A DNA stretch of 64,000 nucleotides, from contig NZ_CP080528.1 of the NCBI RefSeq assembly GCF_024746815.1, positions 248,001-312,000 on the forward strand, read 5' to 3'. Origin of the DNA: Mesorhizobium sp. AR07. Its GTDB lineage: Bacteria; Pseudomonadota; Alphaproteobacteria; Rhizobiales; Rhizobiaceae. The notes under the pieces were generated by a model. That model was given only the letters and a program-made list of their open reading frames with translations. It was not told where the DNA came from and did not search any database. The position numbers were made by a program, and so were the translations under genes. Positions within the stretch are counted from its first letter, which is position 1. Each line of letters starts with the position of its first letter. Positions 27,733 through 37,050 of the stretch are shown piece by piece.

Positions 27733-28494
27733 TCACTCGCTGTTTTCGGCTGCATGTTTCCGGAGCTTCTCGAACACGAACAGCTTGCCTTCGCGCACGC
27801 TATCTTGAAGCGATCTCGCATTGGCCAGATGCGCCGCAATCGCGCTGGCAAGCATGCAACCCGTCCCGCGCATCGATGAGATCAGGCGCGGTGTGTCGAA
27901 GCGGATTGGTTCTTGATCGAAGCGCAACAGAACATCGGTTGATCGATGTCCCGATGCGTGGCCGCCCTTGATCAGCAGGGCCTGCGCTGCAGCGTTCAGC
28001 AATTCCTGGCCTTGCAACACTGCGCCGTCCTCATCCACCGCCAGTTCCGAGCCAACAAGGAGCGCCAACTCGATGAGATTGGGTGTGACAATACAGCAAA
28101 GTGGCATCAGATCGCGCTTCATGACGGCGATGGCGCCGGCTTCCAGAAGCGTCCGGCCTGATGTCGACGCCAGCACCGGGTCCAGTATTGCCGGCACGTG
28201 CGATTTTCACGCAGCACTGTGGCAACGGCCACGATGATCTCGGCCGTTGCCGATCTTGATGGCCGCCACCTTGTTGGCCTGCAGCGCCGCCCGCATCTGA
28301 TCGGCCACCAGACTCGGTGACGAATGACTGATTTCCATGACGGCTTTGTGCGTCTGCACCGTCAGCGCAGAGACGGCAAGGCAGGTGCGCACGCCAATGG
28401 AAGCGATCGTCTCGATGTCGCGCGCAATTCCAGCCCCACCGCTGGAGTCCGACCCACCAACGACAAGCACATGGGGTTCTCGCTTCAGCGCCAT
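27733..28494 (-). pseudogene. thiD: thiD, hydroxymethylpyrimidine (phosphate) kinase, frameshifted
   Basis: ThiD phosphorylates the pyrimidine precursor of thiamine. The 5' frame encodes MALKREPHVLVVGGSDSSGG and AGIARDIETIASIG up to AAIKIG. The 3' frame starts near 28197 with PAILDPVLASTSGRTLLE and keeps PNLIELALLVG, LIKGGHASGH and the anion-hole motif RGTGCMLASAIAAHLA. The missing link can be read in a third frame (EIIVAVATVLREN), so at least two indels near 28190-28240 break the gene. It overlaps the thiE end slightly, as in an operon. As read, no full kinase can be made. Confidence 0.8.
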
Positions 28495-29090
28495 GGATCC
28501 GTCTTTTCGATCCATTCCCGCGTGCGCAGTTCGGGATCCGCATTCAATGTGATGTCGGTGACCACCGCCGCGCTGTCGGCACCAGCTGCGAAGACACCGT
28601 CGAGACGGTCAGGGTTGAGGCCACCAATGGCAACCAATGGGATCGGCGCGACCCGGCGCTTCCATTCGCCGATCCGTTCGACCCCTTGCGGGCGCCATTT
28701 CATCTTCTTCAGGATGGTCGGGTAAATGGGGCCGAGCGCGATATCGTCCGGTTCGGCTGCGAGGGCTGTTTCCAGTTCGGCGTGATCGTGGGTCGAAAGT
28801 CCGAGCTTCAATCCGGCGTACTTGATCGCCAGCAGGTCGGCCGCGGCCAAATCCTCGTGGCCGAGATGGACGAAGTCGCAGCCTTTTTCAATGGCGAGCC
28901 GCCAATAGTCGTTGACGATCAGTTGGCAGCCATGGACCGCGCAGACGTCGTTCGCGCGGCGGATTTCCGTCCGCAGAGTGGCCTCGTCGCTATCCTTGAT
29001 ACGCAGCTGCACCAGCTTGACGCCGAGCGGCACCAGACGTTCGATCCAGGCAGCGCTGTCGACGATCAGGTAGAACGGATCGAGCTTCAT
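28485..29090 (-). CDS. thiE: ThiE, thiamine-phosphate synthase
   Basis: ThiE joins the pyrimidine and thiazole phosphates to give thiamine phosphate. The 201-residue TIM-barrel protein shows FYLIVDSAAWIERLVPLGV, VQLRIKDSDE, QLIVNDYWRLAIEKGCDFVH, LGHEDLAAADL, GLSTHDHAELETAL, DDIALGPIYPT and IPLVAIGGLNPD. These are the substrate and phosphate sites of the family. The ATG overlaps the thiG stop (ATGA). The gene is intact but sits between a truncated thiG and a frameshifted thiD, and its promoter side has been replaced by an IS6 element. Confidence 0.9.
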   Translation of the reverse strand: MKLDPFYLIVDSAAWIERLVPLGVKLVQLRIKDSDEATLRTEIRRANDVCAVHGCQLIVNDYWRLAIEKGCDFVHLGHEDLAAADLLAIKYAGLKLGLSTHDHAELETALAAEPDDIALGPIYPTILKKMKWRPQGVERIGEWKRRVAPIPLVAIGGLNPDRLDGVFAAGADSAAVVTDITLNADPELRTREWIEKTDPWR

Positions 29091-29652
29091 GAAAAAACTG
29101 CCCTGCCAATTGTCGGCGTCGATGGCACGGCGACGTCCCGCGGTTCGAGCATTCCCGAACGAAAAGCTTCACGACCGGCTTCGACCGCCTTGCCGAACGC
29201 ACGCGCCATGCCGGCCGGATCGGCCGCCCTCGCGACCGCCGTGTTCAGGAGCACGGCGTCAAAGCCGAGTTCCATAACGGTAGCCGCGTGCGACGGCCGT
29301 CCGAGCCCAGCGTCCACAATCAGCGGGACGCCTGGGAAATGGCCGCGCATCGAGCGCAGCGCCATGATGTTGACCGGCCCAAGCGCCGAACCGATCGGTG
29401 CGCACCACGGCATCAAGACCTTGCAGCCCGCCCCAAGCAGCCGCTCGGCGACAACAAGGTCGTCGGTGGTGTGCGGGAATACCGTAAAACCGTCCTCGCA
29501 CAGGATGCGGGCGGCTTCGACCAGGCCGAACACGTCCGGTTGTAGCGTGTCGTGGTTGCCAATCACTTCGAGCTTGATCCAGCTCGTACCGAAGACCTCA
29601 CGCGCCATTTTCGCGGTCGTGACCGCTTCCTTGACGGAGTGGCAGCCAGCAG
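29087..29652 (-). pseudogene. thiG: thiG, thiazole synthase, N-terminal third deleted by IS6 element E
   Basis: ThiG builds the thiazole phosphate of thiamine. The remaining part begins at the IS boundary with PAGCHSVKEAVTTAKMARE and continues WIKLEVIGNHDTLQPD, VFPHTTDDLVVAERLL and CKVLMPWCAPIGSALG to PLIVDAGLGRPSHAA. About 80 N-terminal residues, including the region of the Schiff-base lysine, are missing. The internal ATG at 29608 would give only 173 residues. No thiC, thiO or thiS is present in the window. Confidence 0.85.
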
Positions 29653-30460
29653 GGCGTTGTCACGTTGTTTGAAATGTGGCCGCGTGAGGCCGATACCGCG
29701 CTTTTCAGGCAGGCCGTGCACTCACGGCCTCCCACGCGGCCATTGCCTGGCGTCGATGGGTTCGAATTTGTGCTGCGGAGCGGTTGGTCTGGGATGGGAC
29801 GAAGAGATTTCGGACGGCGGAGAAGATCGACACGAAATGCTGCAATGAGCCGACCGACCGGAAACCCTGTCGCGTTCGTTCCCGTTTTCGGAATGGCAGG
29901 TGAGAATTCTCCGCCCGGTTGTTCAAGCCTTTATGCGAGCGGTGTTCCACGTTCGGCATGAGCTGGCGTTGGGCCGCCCCGTAGGAGCGCAGTTTGTCGG
30001 TGATCATACACTTTGGCGGCAGACCCTGCTTCTTCAGAAGTCGCGTCAGCAGGCGCCTGGCGGCCTTGGTGTTGCGACGCGTCTGGACGATCTCGTCGAG
30101 CACATATCCGTCCTGATCAACCGCTCTCCACAACCAGCACTTCTGACCGTTGATGCGCACCGCGACTTCATCCAGATGCCAGACATCATCTTTCGTCGGC
30201 GACTTGCGGCGTATGCGGCGCGCATAATCAGGGCCGTGCTTTCGGCACCATCGGCGGATGGTCTCGTAGGAAACGACGATCCCGCGATCGAGCAGCATTT
30301 CCTCGACATCGCGCAGGCTCAGATTGAAGCGGAAGTAGAGCCAGACAGCACGGGCCACGATTTCGATCGGATAGCGGTGGTTCTTGTAGGTCGGTGCGCT
30401 CACGGTCATGGGCGCGCTGCTACCTCAATTTCCTTACCCCTCAATCAATGTGACAGCACC
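29653..30460 (-). mobile_element. IS6-family element E (808 bp)
   Basis: The left end GGCGTTGTCACGTTG (29653) and right end, read inward, GGTGCTGTCACATTG (30460) form imperfect inverted repeats around a transposase gene. A near-identical copy is at 54339-55146. Flanking octamers do not match. It cuts thiG on one side and abuts the 3' end of a LysR gene on the other. Confidence 0.87.
29705..30409 (-). CDS. IS6-family transposase (element E)
   Basis: An intact 234-residue DDE transposase: FNLSLRDVEEMLLDRGIVVS helix-turn-helix, WHLDEVAVRINGQKCWLWRA (first Asp), MITDKLRSYGAAQRQ (second Asp), NNRAENSHLPFRKRER (Glu). It is the functional counterpart of the broken copy at 54390-55077. Confidence 0.88.
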   Translation of the reverse strand: MTVSAPTYKNHRYPIEIVARAVWLYFRFNLSLRDVEEMLLDRGIVVSYETIRRWCRKHGPDYARRIRRKSPTKDDVWHLDEVAVRINGQKCWLWRAVDQDGYVLDEIVQTRRNTKAARRLLTRLLKKQGLPPKCMITDKLRSYGAAQRQLMPNVEHRSHKGLNNRAENSHLPFRKRERTRQGFRSVGSLQHFVSIFSAVRNLFVPSQTNRSAAQIRTHRRQAMAAWEAVSARPA

Positions 30461-30467
30461 TTCGCAA

Positions 30468-31397
30468 CTACTGAGTTGGGACGCGCTCCCATTCGGGGGG
30501 GCACGCTTCGCTAAGGTGCTTTTCTAGCTGCGCGCCGAGCAAGGCACTTGCCGCCTCGGCGGCGGAGGTGAGCGGCATGTGGGCGGATGAGATGAGGCAT
30601 ACTGTCAGATGAATCGGTGGATCGATGACGACAGGCCTCAGAGCTTCGTAGCCTGGAACGTCTGAGAAATCCCCCTTGGGAACGATCGCGCTTGCTACGC
30701 CGGCTTTGACCAAGGAGAGCACGCCGCAGAACGTGTCGACCTCCGCGACGCAGTTCGGTATCACTTCGGCCGCTCCAAACGCCCGGTCCAGTGCGACGCG
30801 GATCGTATGCGGCTGTGCTGGCAGCACAAGAGGAAGTCCCGCCAGCTCTTCGAGGGACACTGAGGTCGCCACATTTTCCGCATTGGCAGGCCGGACCAGA
30901 TAGAGGCGCTGGCGGAACAGCGGCTTGCGGGAAACACCATGGGTGGGTGTGTCCTCGAAGACCAGGCAAACGTCAAGCTCGTGCGATTCGATGAGCGAGC
31001 TAATGCGGAGAAAGTCACCGGTCACCAAGCGCAGGGTCACTTTGGGGAGTGCTGTCCTGCAGGCGCCAGCTAAGGGGCCAGCGAGGGAGACCGCGAGCGA
31101 CGAAGAAATACCGAGCCCCACTGAACCTTCTGGCTCTCCCCCGGTGGAGCGAACGATGCCGCGCAGTTGCTCTACCCGCTGCAAGATGGAGACGGCCTCC
31201 CGATAGAAGATCTTGCCCACTTGGGTCGGGCAAACGCCGCGTGCGCTCCGGTGCAACAGGGTGGCGCCGAGCGTGGCTTCAAGGCCAGCGATCTGTTGGC
31301 TGAGGGCCGGCTGGGCCACATGAATGGTGGCCGCTGCCCGGCAGAAGCTCCCTGCATCGACGATGCTCACGAAATATCTGAGGTGGCGTAGTTGCAT
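30468..31397 (-). CDS. LysR-family transcriptional regulator
   Basis: A 309-residue LysR protein. The N-terminal winged helix reads MQLRHLRYFVSIVDAGSFCR, then HVAQPALSQQIAGLEATLG and LHRSARGVCPTQVGKIF. The effector domain follows (SVGLGISSSLAVSLAGPL and LPLVLPAQPHTIRVALD). The profile resembles the Nac/CbbR-like branch. The stop lies eight bases from the end of IS6 element E, so the last few residues could be altered by the insertion. No divergent target gene is evident upstream, so its regulon is unknown. Confidence 0.85.
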   Translation of the reverse strand: MQLRHLRYFVSIVDAGSFCRAAATIHVAQPALSQQIAGLEATLGATLLHRSARGVCPTQVGKIFYREAVSILQRVEQLRGIVRSTGGEPEGSVGLGISSSLAVSLAGPLAGACRTALPKVTLRLVTGDFLRISSLIESHELDVCLVFEDTPTHGVSRKPLFRQRLYLVRPANAENVATSVSLEELAGLPLVLPAQPHTIRVALDRAFGAAEVIPNCVAEVDTFCGVLSLVKAGVASAIVPKGDFSDVPGYEALRPVVIDPPIHLTVCLISSAHMPLTSAAEAASALLGAQLEKHLSEACPPEWERVPTQ

Positions 31398-32974
31398 GGG
31401 ATAGCCTTGTCAAGGTTGAATAGAGCTAGATTACGCCTGTTGCCGCTTGTGGCAGTAGGTTTCCAAATAGGCCGAGAGGACCCATTTTGATGGGCTCTGA
31501 ATCGCGAGCGAGCCTCTGCTTTGCGATGCGGCGGGCTCCGTACTTCGCAAGGAGAATTTGATCGCCGCCCTCAAGCGCGCATGAAGAGTTTTGCTCGGCC
31601 GGCTCGCCTCGCCGCTGGGCCGCTACCGGTCCACCGTCGGAAAGACGCGCATTCCAAGGCCGCAGCGACAACGAGCGGCCGCAGCTCTTCGTCTTCTATG
31701 AGGACACCGAACTCGTACTCCCTCCACTTGCGCCAATACCCGCGCAGAGCGCGTCCGATCACGAGCAGAGTCCGGCCTCCGGCAGTCCAAGCCTGGGGAA
31801 CGAGCCTGATTCACCTCGCATGCCTGTCGCCGCGCCATCAACGCGCTTGGCCTCATCATCTGGTTCGAGGGGGTGGTCAGGTGCAAGGCGTTCGGCTCAA
31901 GAAAGCGACGCTGTTCCGGCGGCACATCAATGCCTGCAGACTGATCTGTGATTGTCCCTTGCTCGATGCTTGGGGCCGACACAGTCGGACGTCGCTTCAA
32001 CATGACTCTGAGGGACAGCCACGTTCCTGGCTACAGAGGGGCGCTGGCTCAATAGGGGGGGCTCTAGAGGAACTCAGGATAAGGTTCTTGGTCGAGTTCT
32101 GCCTGAATGCTGATTTCATAATCACGCCTCTGTTCGAAGTTTACGGACAGCACCAATCGCAGGAAGCCAGGCGGAACGGCGTAGGCGAAGCATTCACTCA
32201 CGACGCCACTTGGTGGACTGGAACTTCTGCAACTAACTTTGTCGTGCTGCGATAAACCACAGCGCAAAATCCAGGCCACTTTGCGCCGCTGTTCGTCGCG
32301 ACGTCCGCAGCCCGATATCCGCTTCAGCCCGGAGGGCCTAAGCGGCAAGGGGCTCTATCTGACCTCGTTGCACGCTTGCCGCGCATGCCGGATCGGGCGG
32401 ATGGGAGCGATGGACAGGTCTTCTCGGGGGAAATCATCAACCGACTAGGAAAACGGACGGTCCGAGCCTCTTCGCGGGGAAAGGTTCCGCTGCTGGGCAA
32501 TGCCGCGCCGCTTCACATCTGGCATCTATTTCTTCGCTCGAAGCAGACATGCCGAATGTCGACAATCCGCCAATTTGTTGGGAAGGCAACCAGCGCCCAC
32601 CGAAAGAAGAGGATCGCAGCCGTGGCCAGTGCCGAAATCCGCATCGAGGTATGCCGGGAATGCTGAGATCAAATCGATCCCTCAAGTGGCGCGTTTTTTG
32701 CTTGGAAGCATCTGATGATGAAGACGATCCTACACATCAGGCTGTGCATAATGCAGGTTGTTTCTGGCGGTTTGAAATTCGCCACCACAGTGCACAACCG
32801 ACAGAATGTTGAATTGTTCGGGGCCGGCTGGAACTGGCGGCTTTTGAACCGGCTTCCTCCGACAGGGCAGCTCGCCTCGTTGCCGACAAATCAATTTATC
32901 CGTCGAGGGCAAGATCAACCAGCTCAAGCTGGCGACCAGATGATCTCAGTTTGTTGGTCGATAGGAGGTGAATT
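31398..32974. other. 1.6-kb region without a recognisable gene
   Basis: Several overlapping frames of 60-240 codons exist on both strands (the longest on plus at 31521-32255), but none has a convincing ribosome site, domain or conserved motif. A minus frame near 31571-31762 (WREYEFGVLIEDEELRPLV) looks more protein-like than the rest and may be a gene remnant. The last 12 bases provide the strong AGGAGG ribosome site of the F-box gene. Confidence 0.4.
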
Positions 32975-34080
32975 ATGACGGGCATTGACGAGCGTGGCAA
33001 GGCGCCCATGGCGATATTTAGCGCCATCGAAGGTGATATCACGGATGATTCTCCCGCCCCACCGGCTGTTGGGGTTGAAGGACCCGGACAATCATCCCGT
33101 TCTGTTGTAGCGCACACACGCTCTGAGCCTCAAGCGTCAAGCGTTTCCTCCTCTCGCCGCATGCGGCACACCAGAGTCCTTGATTTGCAGCAGGAGCTAC
33201 TCTGTCAGATTGCTGAGCGGCTCAGCCCGACCGATCTTCTGAGCATGTCGCAGACGAATCAACAGATGTACCACGCCACTACGGCAATCTGGATGCCTCA
33301 AGAAGGGCGTGAAAGGGCTATCCGGGCTCAGGCTATCTGGAACAGGTTGACGCAAGACCGCCCTGGCGTCGAGGATCGCCTTGCCCCGCTTCTGTATGGG
33401 GGCGTGATCCAATCACTCGCGGCCAACTTCAATTACCTCACCTGGGCGCAGCAGGAGAGCTCCTGCAGCGTCTCATCCTCCTCACCGAGACGCTTGAGGA
33501 CCCCGACAATCGCGTCACAGCCTTATGGGGCTTCGGAGTAGGCATGGCAGGGCTTGCCCCCGAGCTCCAGCAGCGCCTCGTCGTCCTCGCCGAAGGACTT
33601 GACGACGACGCCGAGCTTTGCGCCTCGGCCCTGGAGAGCCTCGGAGCGGGTGTGGCCGGGCTGGACCCCGTCCTCCAACAGCGTGTTGTCGTCCTCGCCG
33701 AGGGACTTGAGGGGGCCGAGCATCGCGCCTCGGCCTTGCAGGGCCTCGGAGCGGGTGTGGCGGGGCTTGCGCCCGAGCTCCAGGAACGTCTCGTCGTCCT
33801 CGCCGAGGGACTTGAAAACGCCAGGCATCGCGGCTCGGCCCTGATGGGCCTTGGTGCGGGTCTGAGAGGGCTTGCCCCCGACCTTCAGCAACGTCTCGTC
33901 GTCCTGGCCGAAGGCATCGGCGACCCCGAGAATCGTGGCAGGGCTCTCAAAGCCTTCGGGACAGGCGTGGCGGCACTTCCGCGCGAGCTACGAGGGCTCA
34001 TCGCGGCTCTTGCCGACGGACTTGCCCAGCCGCAGCATTGGGCTCCCGCCTTGGCAGGACTATTGCCTAGGTTGTGCTAA
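32975..34080 (+). pseudogene. F-box protein with C-terminal 35-residue repeats, one frameshift (candidate effector)
   Basis: The first frame (32975-33541) starts MTGIDERGKAPMAIF after a perfect AGGAGG. It carries a Ser-rich N-terminus and an F-box at about residues 68-105 (VLDLQQELLCQIAERLSPTD then LLSMSQTNQQMYH), which in eukaryotes binds Skp1 of ubiquitin ligases. Near 33450 the coding signal shifts frame: QRLILLTETLEDPDNRVTAL then runs into the frame containing 33544-34080. That frame has about five 35-36-residue repeats of the type LGAGVAGLAPELQQRLVVLAEGL. One indel joins them into a protein of about 365 residues. Ralstonia GALA proteins and Agrobacterium VirF show that bacteria inject F-box proteins; an effector role here is inferred. 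Confidence 0.7.
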
Positions 34081-36000
34081 ATGCCCGTGTATGGAAGGCA
34101 GATGTCAGTGGGTAGCGCCCCAGGCGGCGCGCTATTGCACGCCCTGCTTTTGGCCGTGGTCTGCTCGACCGCGCTGGCCGCGCAATCAAGGTCCGCAGCC
34201 GCGTTCGAGCTGTTCGGCCTCAAGCTGTGGGCGCCTTCCAGCGACGAGGACGCCGACACCGTCGATCCACTGCGCTACACGGTGACCATCGAGGCGCCCG
34301 ACGCCGACGAGGACATCGCCGAGAAGCTCGAAAACGCCTCGGCGCTGAAAGACGACGAAGAACGTCCAGTCTCTGGTTCGCTCGGCCTGCTGGCCAAGGC
34401 CCGTGGCGACCGCGACCAGCTTGTCGCCGCACTTTACGCGGACGCCCGCTACGAGGGCGTCGTCACCATCACCATCGAAGGCAAGCCGCTCGACGATTTG
34501 CCGCCCGACGCCGAATTTTCGGGTCCGCAGCCGATTCCGGTGGTGATCAACATTGCGGCCGGGCCGAAATTCACGCTTGGCGACATCAGGCTGGAGGGCG
34601 ATGCGGCGGGGCTGATGAGTGCCGATTATGGTTTGATATCGGGCGGCGACGCTAGTTCGGGCGCAGTCCTCGAAGCTGAGGCGCTGATAGTGCGGACGCT
34701 GAAGGAGCGGGGCATGCCGCTCGCTGAGGTCACCGACCGGCAGATCGTCGCCAACCACACCACCTCGACGCTCGACGTGACGCTGACCGTGGCCGCCGGG
34801 CCGGCTGCCGGCTACGGCAACACCACGGTCGAAGGCACCGAAAAGGTCGACCGCAATTTCGCCGAATACATGACCGGCCTGAAGCGCGGCCGCCAATATT
34901 CGCCGGAAGAGGTCGACGAGGCGCGTGACCGGCTGCTCGCGCTGGAAGTCTTCAACAGCGTGACGCTGAAGGAGGCCGAGAGTCTCGATGCCGACGGCAA
35001 CGTCCCGATCGGCGTCGAAGTGAGCGATCGCAAGCCGCGCTATTTCGGTCTAGGCGGAACCTTCTCTAACACCGATAGCCTGGACCTGAAAGGCTATTGG
35101 GGCCACCGCAATCTGTTCGGCCGTGCCGAAAAACTGCGCATCGAGGGCGCAATCAGCGGTATCGGCAGCAAGCCGAGCGAGCTCAACTACAATGCCGGCA
35201 TCATGTCCGAGAAGATGATCGGGCCGGCGTCAAAGTTTTTCGCCGGCGTCAAGACCGTGCTCGAGCACCCTGACGCCTATGAGCATTTCTCGGTCAAGGG
35301 CAACACCGGTCTGTCTTATGAACTCGACAAGCAACAGACGGTTTCCGCGGAAGTCGCGCTCGACTATTCGGAGATCACCGATCCTTTCGGCGAGCACAAA
35401 TATCTGATCGCCAGCATTCCGCTCCAATATGTCTACGACGACAGAGACAACCGGCTGAACCCAACCAGCGGATTCCGGGTACTGACCTCTGCCGATCCCA
35501 GCCGCGACATCATGAGCGGCGCGGCCTTCCTCCTACTGACGGGGGAGGGATCGGCCTATCAGTCGCTGGATTCAGCCTCGAAGTTCGTGCTGGCCGAAAG
35601 GGTCGCGGTTGGTTCTATCGTCCGCACCGGGTTTCAGAATGTGCCGGCCAACCGGCGCTTCTATTCCGGCGGTGGTGGTTCGGTGCGCGGCTACGGCTAT
35701 AAGGGCATAGGCCCGAAGGACTTCACCGGCCAGCCTATCGGCGGCCTATCCTTCTTCGAAACCTCGCTCGAGATGCGGATCGCCGTCACCGACAAGATCG
35801 GCATCGTGCCCTTCGTCGATGCCGGTACGGTATCGAATATGTCGGTTCCCAACTTTTCCGACGTCAAGGTCGGCGCCGGTGTCGGCCTGCGCTATTTCAC
35901 GCCATTCGGGCCGCTGCGCATCGATGCGGCGGTGCCGTTCAACCGGGGTCCCGATGACCCGCATTTCGGCATCTATGCCGGCATGGGACAGGCGTTCTGA
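34081..36000 (+). CDS. tamA: TamA-like Omp85 outer-membrane assembly protein
   Basis: A 639-residue Omp85-family protein. A signal sequence (ALLHALLLAVVCSTALA) leads to POTRA domains (about residues 65-310; PVVINIAAGPKFTLGDIRLEG, YSPEEVDEARDRLLALEVFNSVTL). A 16-strand barrel follows, with the family motif RRFYSGGGGSVRGYGYKGIG and the end GPLRIDAAVPFNRG. TamA and the inner-membrane protein TamB help assemble autotransporters and other barrels. The ATG at 34081 directly follows the previous frame; an internal ATG at 34102 is also possible. tamB follows but is decayed. An autotransporter on the same plasmid (18041-21499) is a possible client. Confidence 0.88.
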   Translation: MPVYGRQMSVGSAPGGALLHALLLAVVCSTALAAQSRSAAAFELFGLKLWAPSSDEDADTVDPLRYTVTIEAPDADEDIAEKLENASALKDDEERPVSGSLGLLAKARGDRDQLVAALYADARYEGVVTITIEGKPLDDLPPDAEFSGPQPIPVVINIAAGPKFTLGDIRLEGDAAGLMSADYGLISGGDASSGAVLEAEALIVRTLKERGMPLAEVTDRQIVANHTTSTLDVTLTVAAGPAAGYGNTTVEGTEKVDRNFAEYMTGLKRGRQYSPEEVDEARDRLLALEVFNSVTLKEAESLDADGNVPIGVEVSDRKPRYFGLGGTFSNTDSLDLKGYWGHRNLFGRAEKLRIEGAISGIGSKPSELNYNAGIMSEKMIGPASKFFAGVKTVLEHPDAYEHFSVKGNTGLSYELDKQQTVSAEVALDYSEITDPFGEHKYLIASIPLQYVYDDRDNRLNPTSGFRVLTSADPSRDIMSGAAFLLLTGEGSAYQSLDSASKFVLAERVAVGSIVRTGFQNVPANRRFYSGGGGSVRGYGYKGIGPKDFTGQPIGGLSFFETSLEMRIAVTDKIGIVPFVDAGTVSNMSVPNFSDVKVGAGVGLRYFTPFGPLRIDAAVPFNRGPDDPHFGIYAGMGQAF

Positions 36001-36003
36001 GCG

Positions 36004-36670
36004 ATGGAGATATTCAGGCGCATCCTTGGCATTGTCCTCTACTCGCTGCTCATCGAGGTAGGCGGAGCGATTGGGGCGCTCGTCGTCCTGGGCAGGAACG
36101 AGCATGGACAAGACAACCTCGCCGGCATCATTTAGCGCCTGTCTTCGAGCGACGAACGCAAGATCACGGGCAGCGGCATCGACGGCATCTGCTCTGGAGC
36201 GTTCAGCGTCGACCATTCGTGCTAAGACCGCGAAGGCGCTTGGCTGGTGGCGCGCGAAGTGGCCATCCATTGGTGGCCGCTGGCGCTGCTGTCCAAGAGT
36301 TTCTGCGCTGATCGCATCGGGGCCGAGCGCATTCCAACTCGCAAGTCCGCCGTGGTCGGTACGCAGCCACCCACGCAGGGCGGCACCACGACGCTGCCGC
36401 TCCGTTTCCAACATGAGGCAGATCGACCAACGGAAAATGCCCTTGGCCAGCAACGAAGCCGCGCCGAGGACGGTCGAGGCGGTGCTCAACGTCGCCCGCC
36501 ATGACGCAAAGCAAGCCAATGTCGATGCGAACGTCCATTTTTGTCGGCGGACAGCAAGTTCGATATAATGCCAAGACGTCGGAGCTCGCCAACCTGCTCG
36601 ATCTGCCAGATGAGGCTCCGCATCATCATTCGGGGACCGGGTCGGGCGAGGCGATCGGGGGCGATGTGGA
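36004..36670 (+). pseudogene. tamB: tamB remnant (N-terminal part only)
   Basis: Directly after tamA the sequence encodes MEIFRRILGIVLYSLLIEVG, the TamB membrane anchor, up to RNEHGQDNLAGII and a stop. Homology continues in shifted frames: SSSDERKITGSGIDGICSGA, DREGAWLVAREVAIHWWPLA, LLSKSFCADRIGAERI, then VRASELANLLDLPDEAPHH. Several stops and frameshifts are present, and more than 1000 residues of a normal TamB are absent. The pair is therefore broken here, though a chromosomal TamB could still serve. Confidence 0.75.
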
Positions 36671-37050
36671 ATGAGCCGATGCTCCGCCAAACGCCGCTGG
36701 CTTCGCACGCGTGACATTCACACACGGTCACATGAGGTAACGTCGGCGGGGCAATCTTGCGTCCACCGGCCGGTTTACGCGAGGCCGGCCTCGCGATTGG
36801 TTTGGTGACTCCGATCGAAAGTGCGGAAGCTGTTGCGATCGTGCTCCGCGGCTCCTTTGAAGGTGGCGGCGAACACATCGCTCTGGGTGGTACGATACCC
36901 CCGAAGAAAGGTGGTCCTACGGGGCCCTCTTTAAACGGTCTGTGGAATGAGCCGAAGCCGTCACAGGCATCCGTCCCATGGGCTGCGACAGCCGGGGGCT
37001 ATGCATATTGGCGCCGGTATTTTTTCGGGTGTCCCTTTCGTCCCGTTGGC
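36671..37050. other. Spacer between the tamB remnant and sctO
   Basis: No supportable gene on either strand. A short frame (36757-37116, plus) overlaps the sctO 3' end and has no recognisable features. sctP, expected after sctO in Ysc-type clusters, was not found here. Confidence 0.4.

Noticed and set aside
28686..29672. 328-codon plus-strand frame across thiE and thiG
   Set aside because: Antisense shadow of the recognisable thiE and thiG genes.
31521..32255. 244-codon plus-strand open frame
   Set aside because: Arg/Ser-rich with no domain, poor start context and overlapping frames on the other strand; not supportable as a gene.
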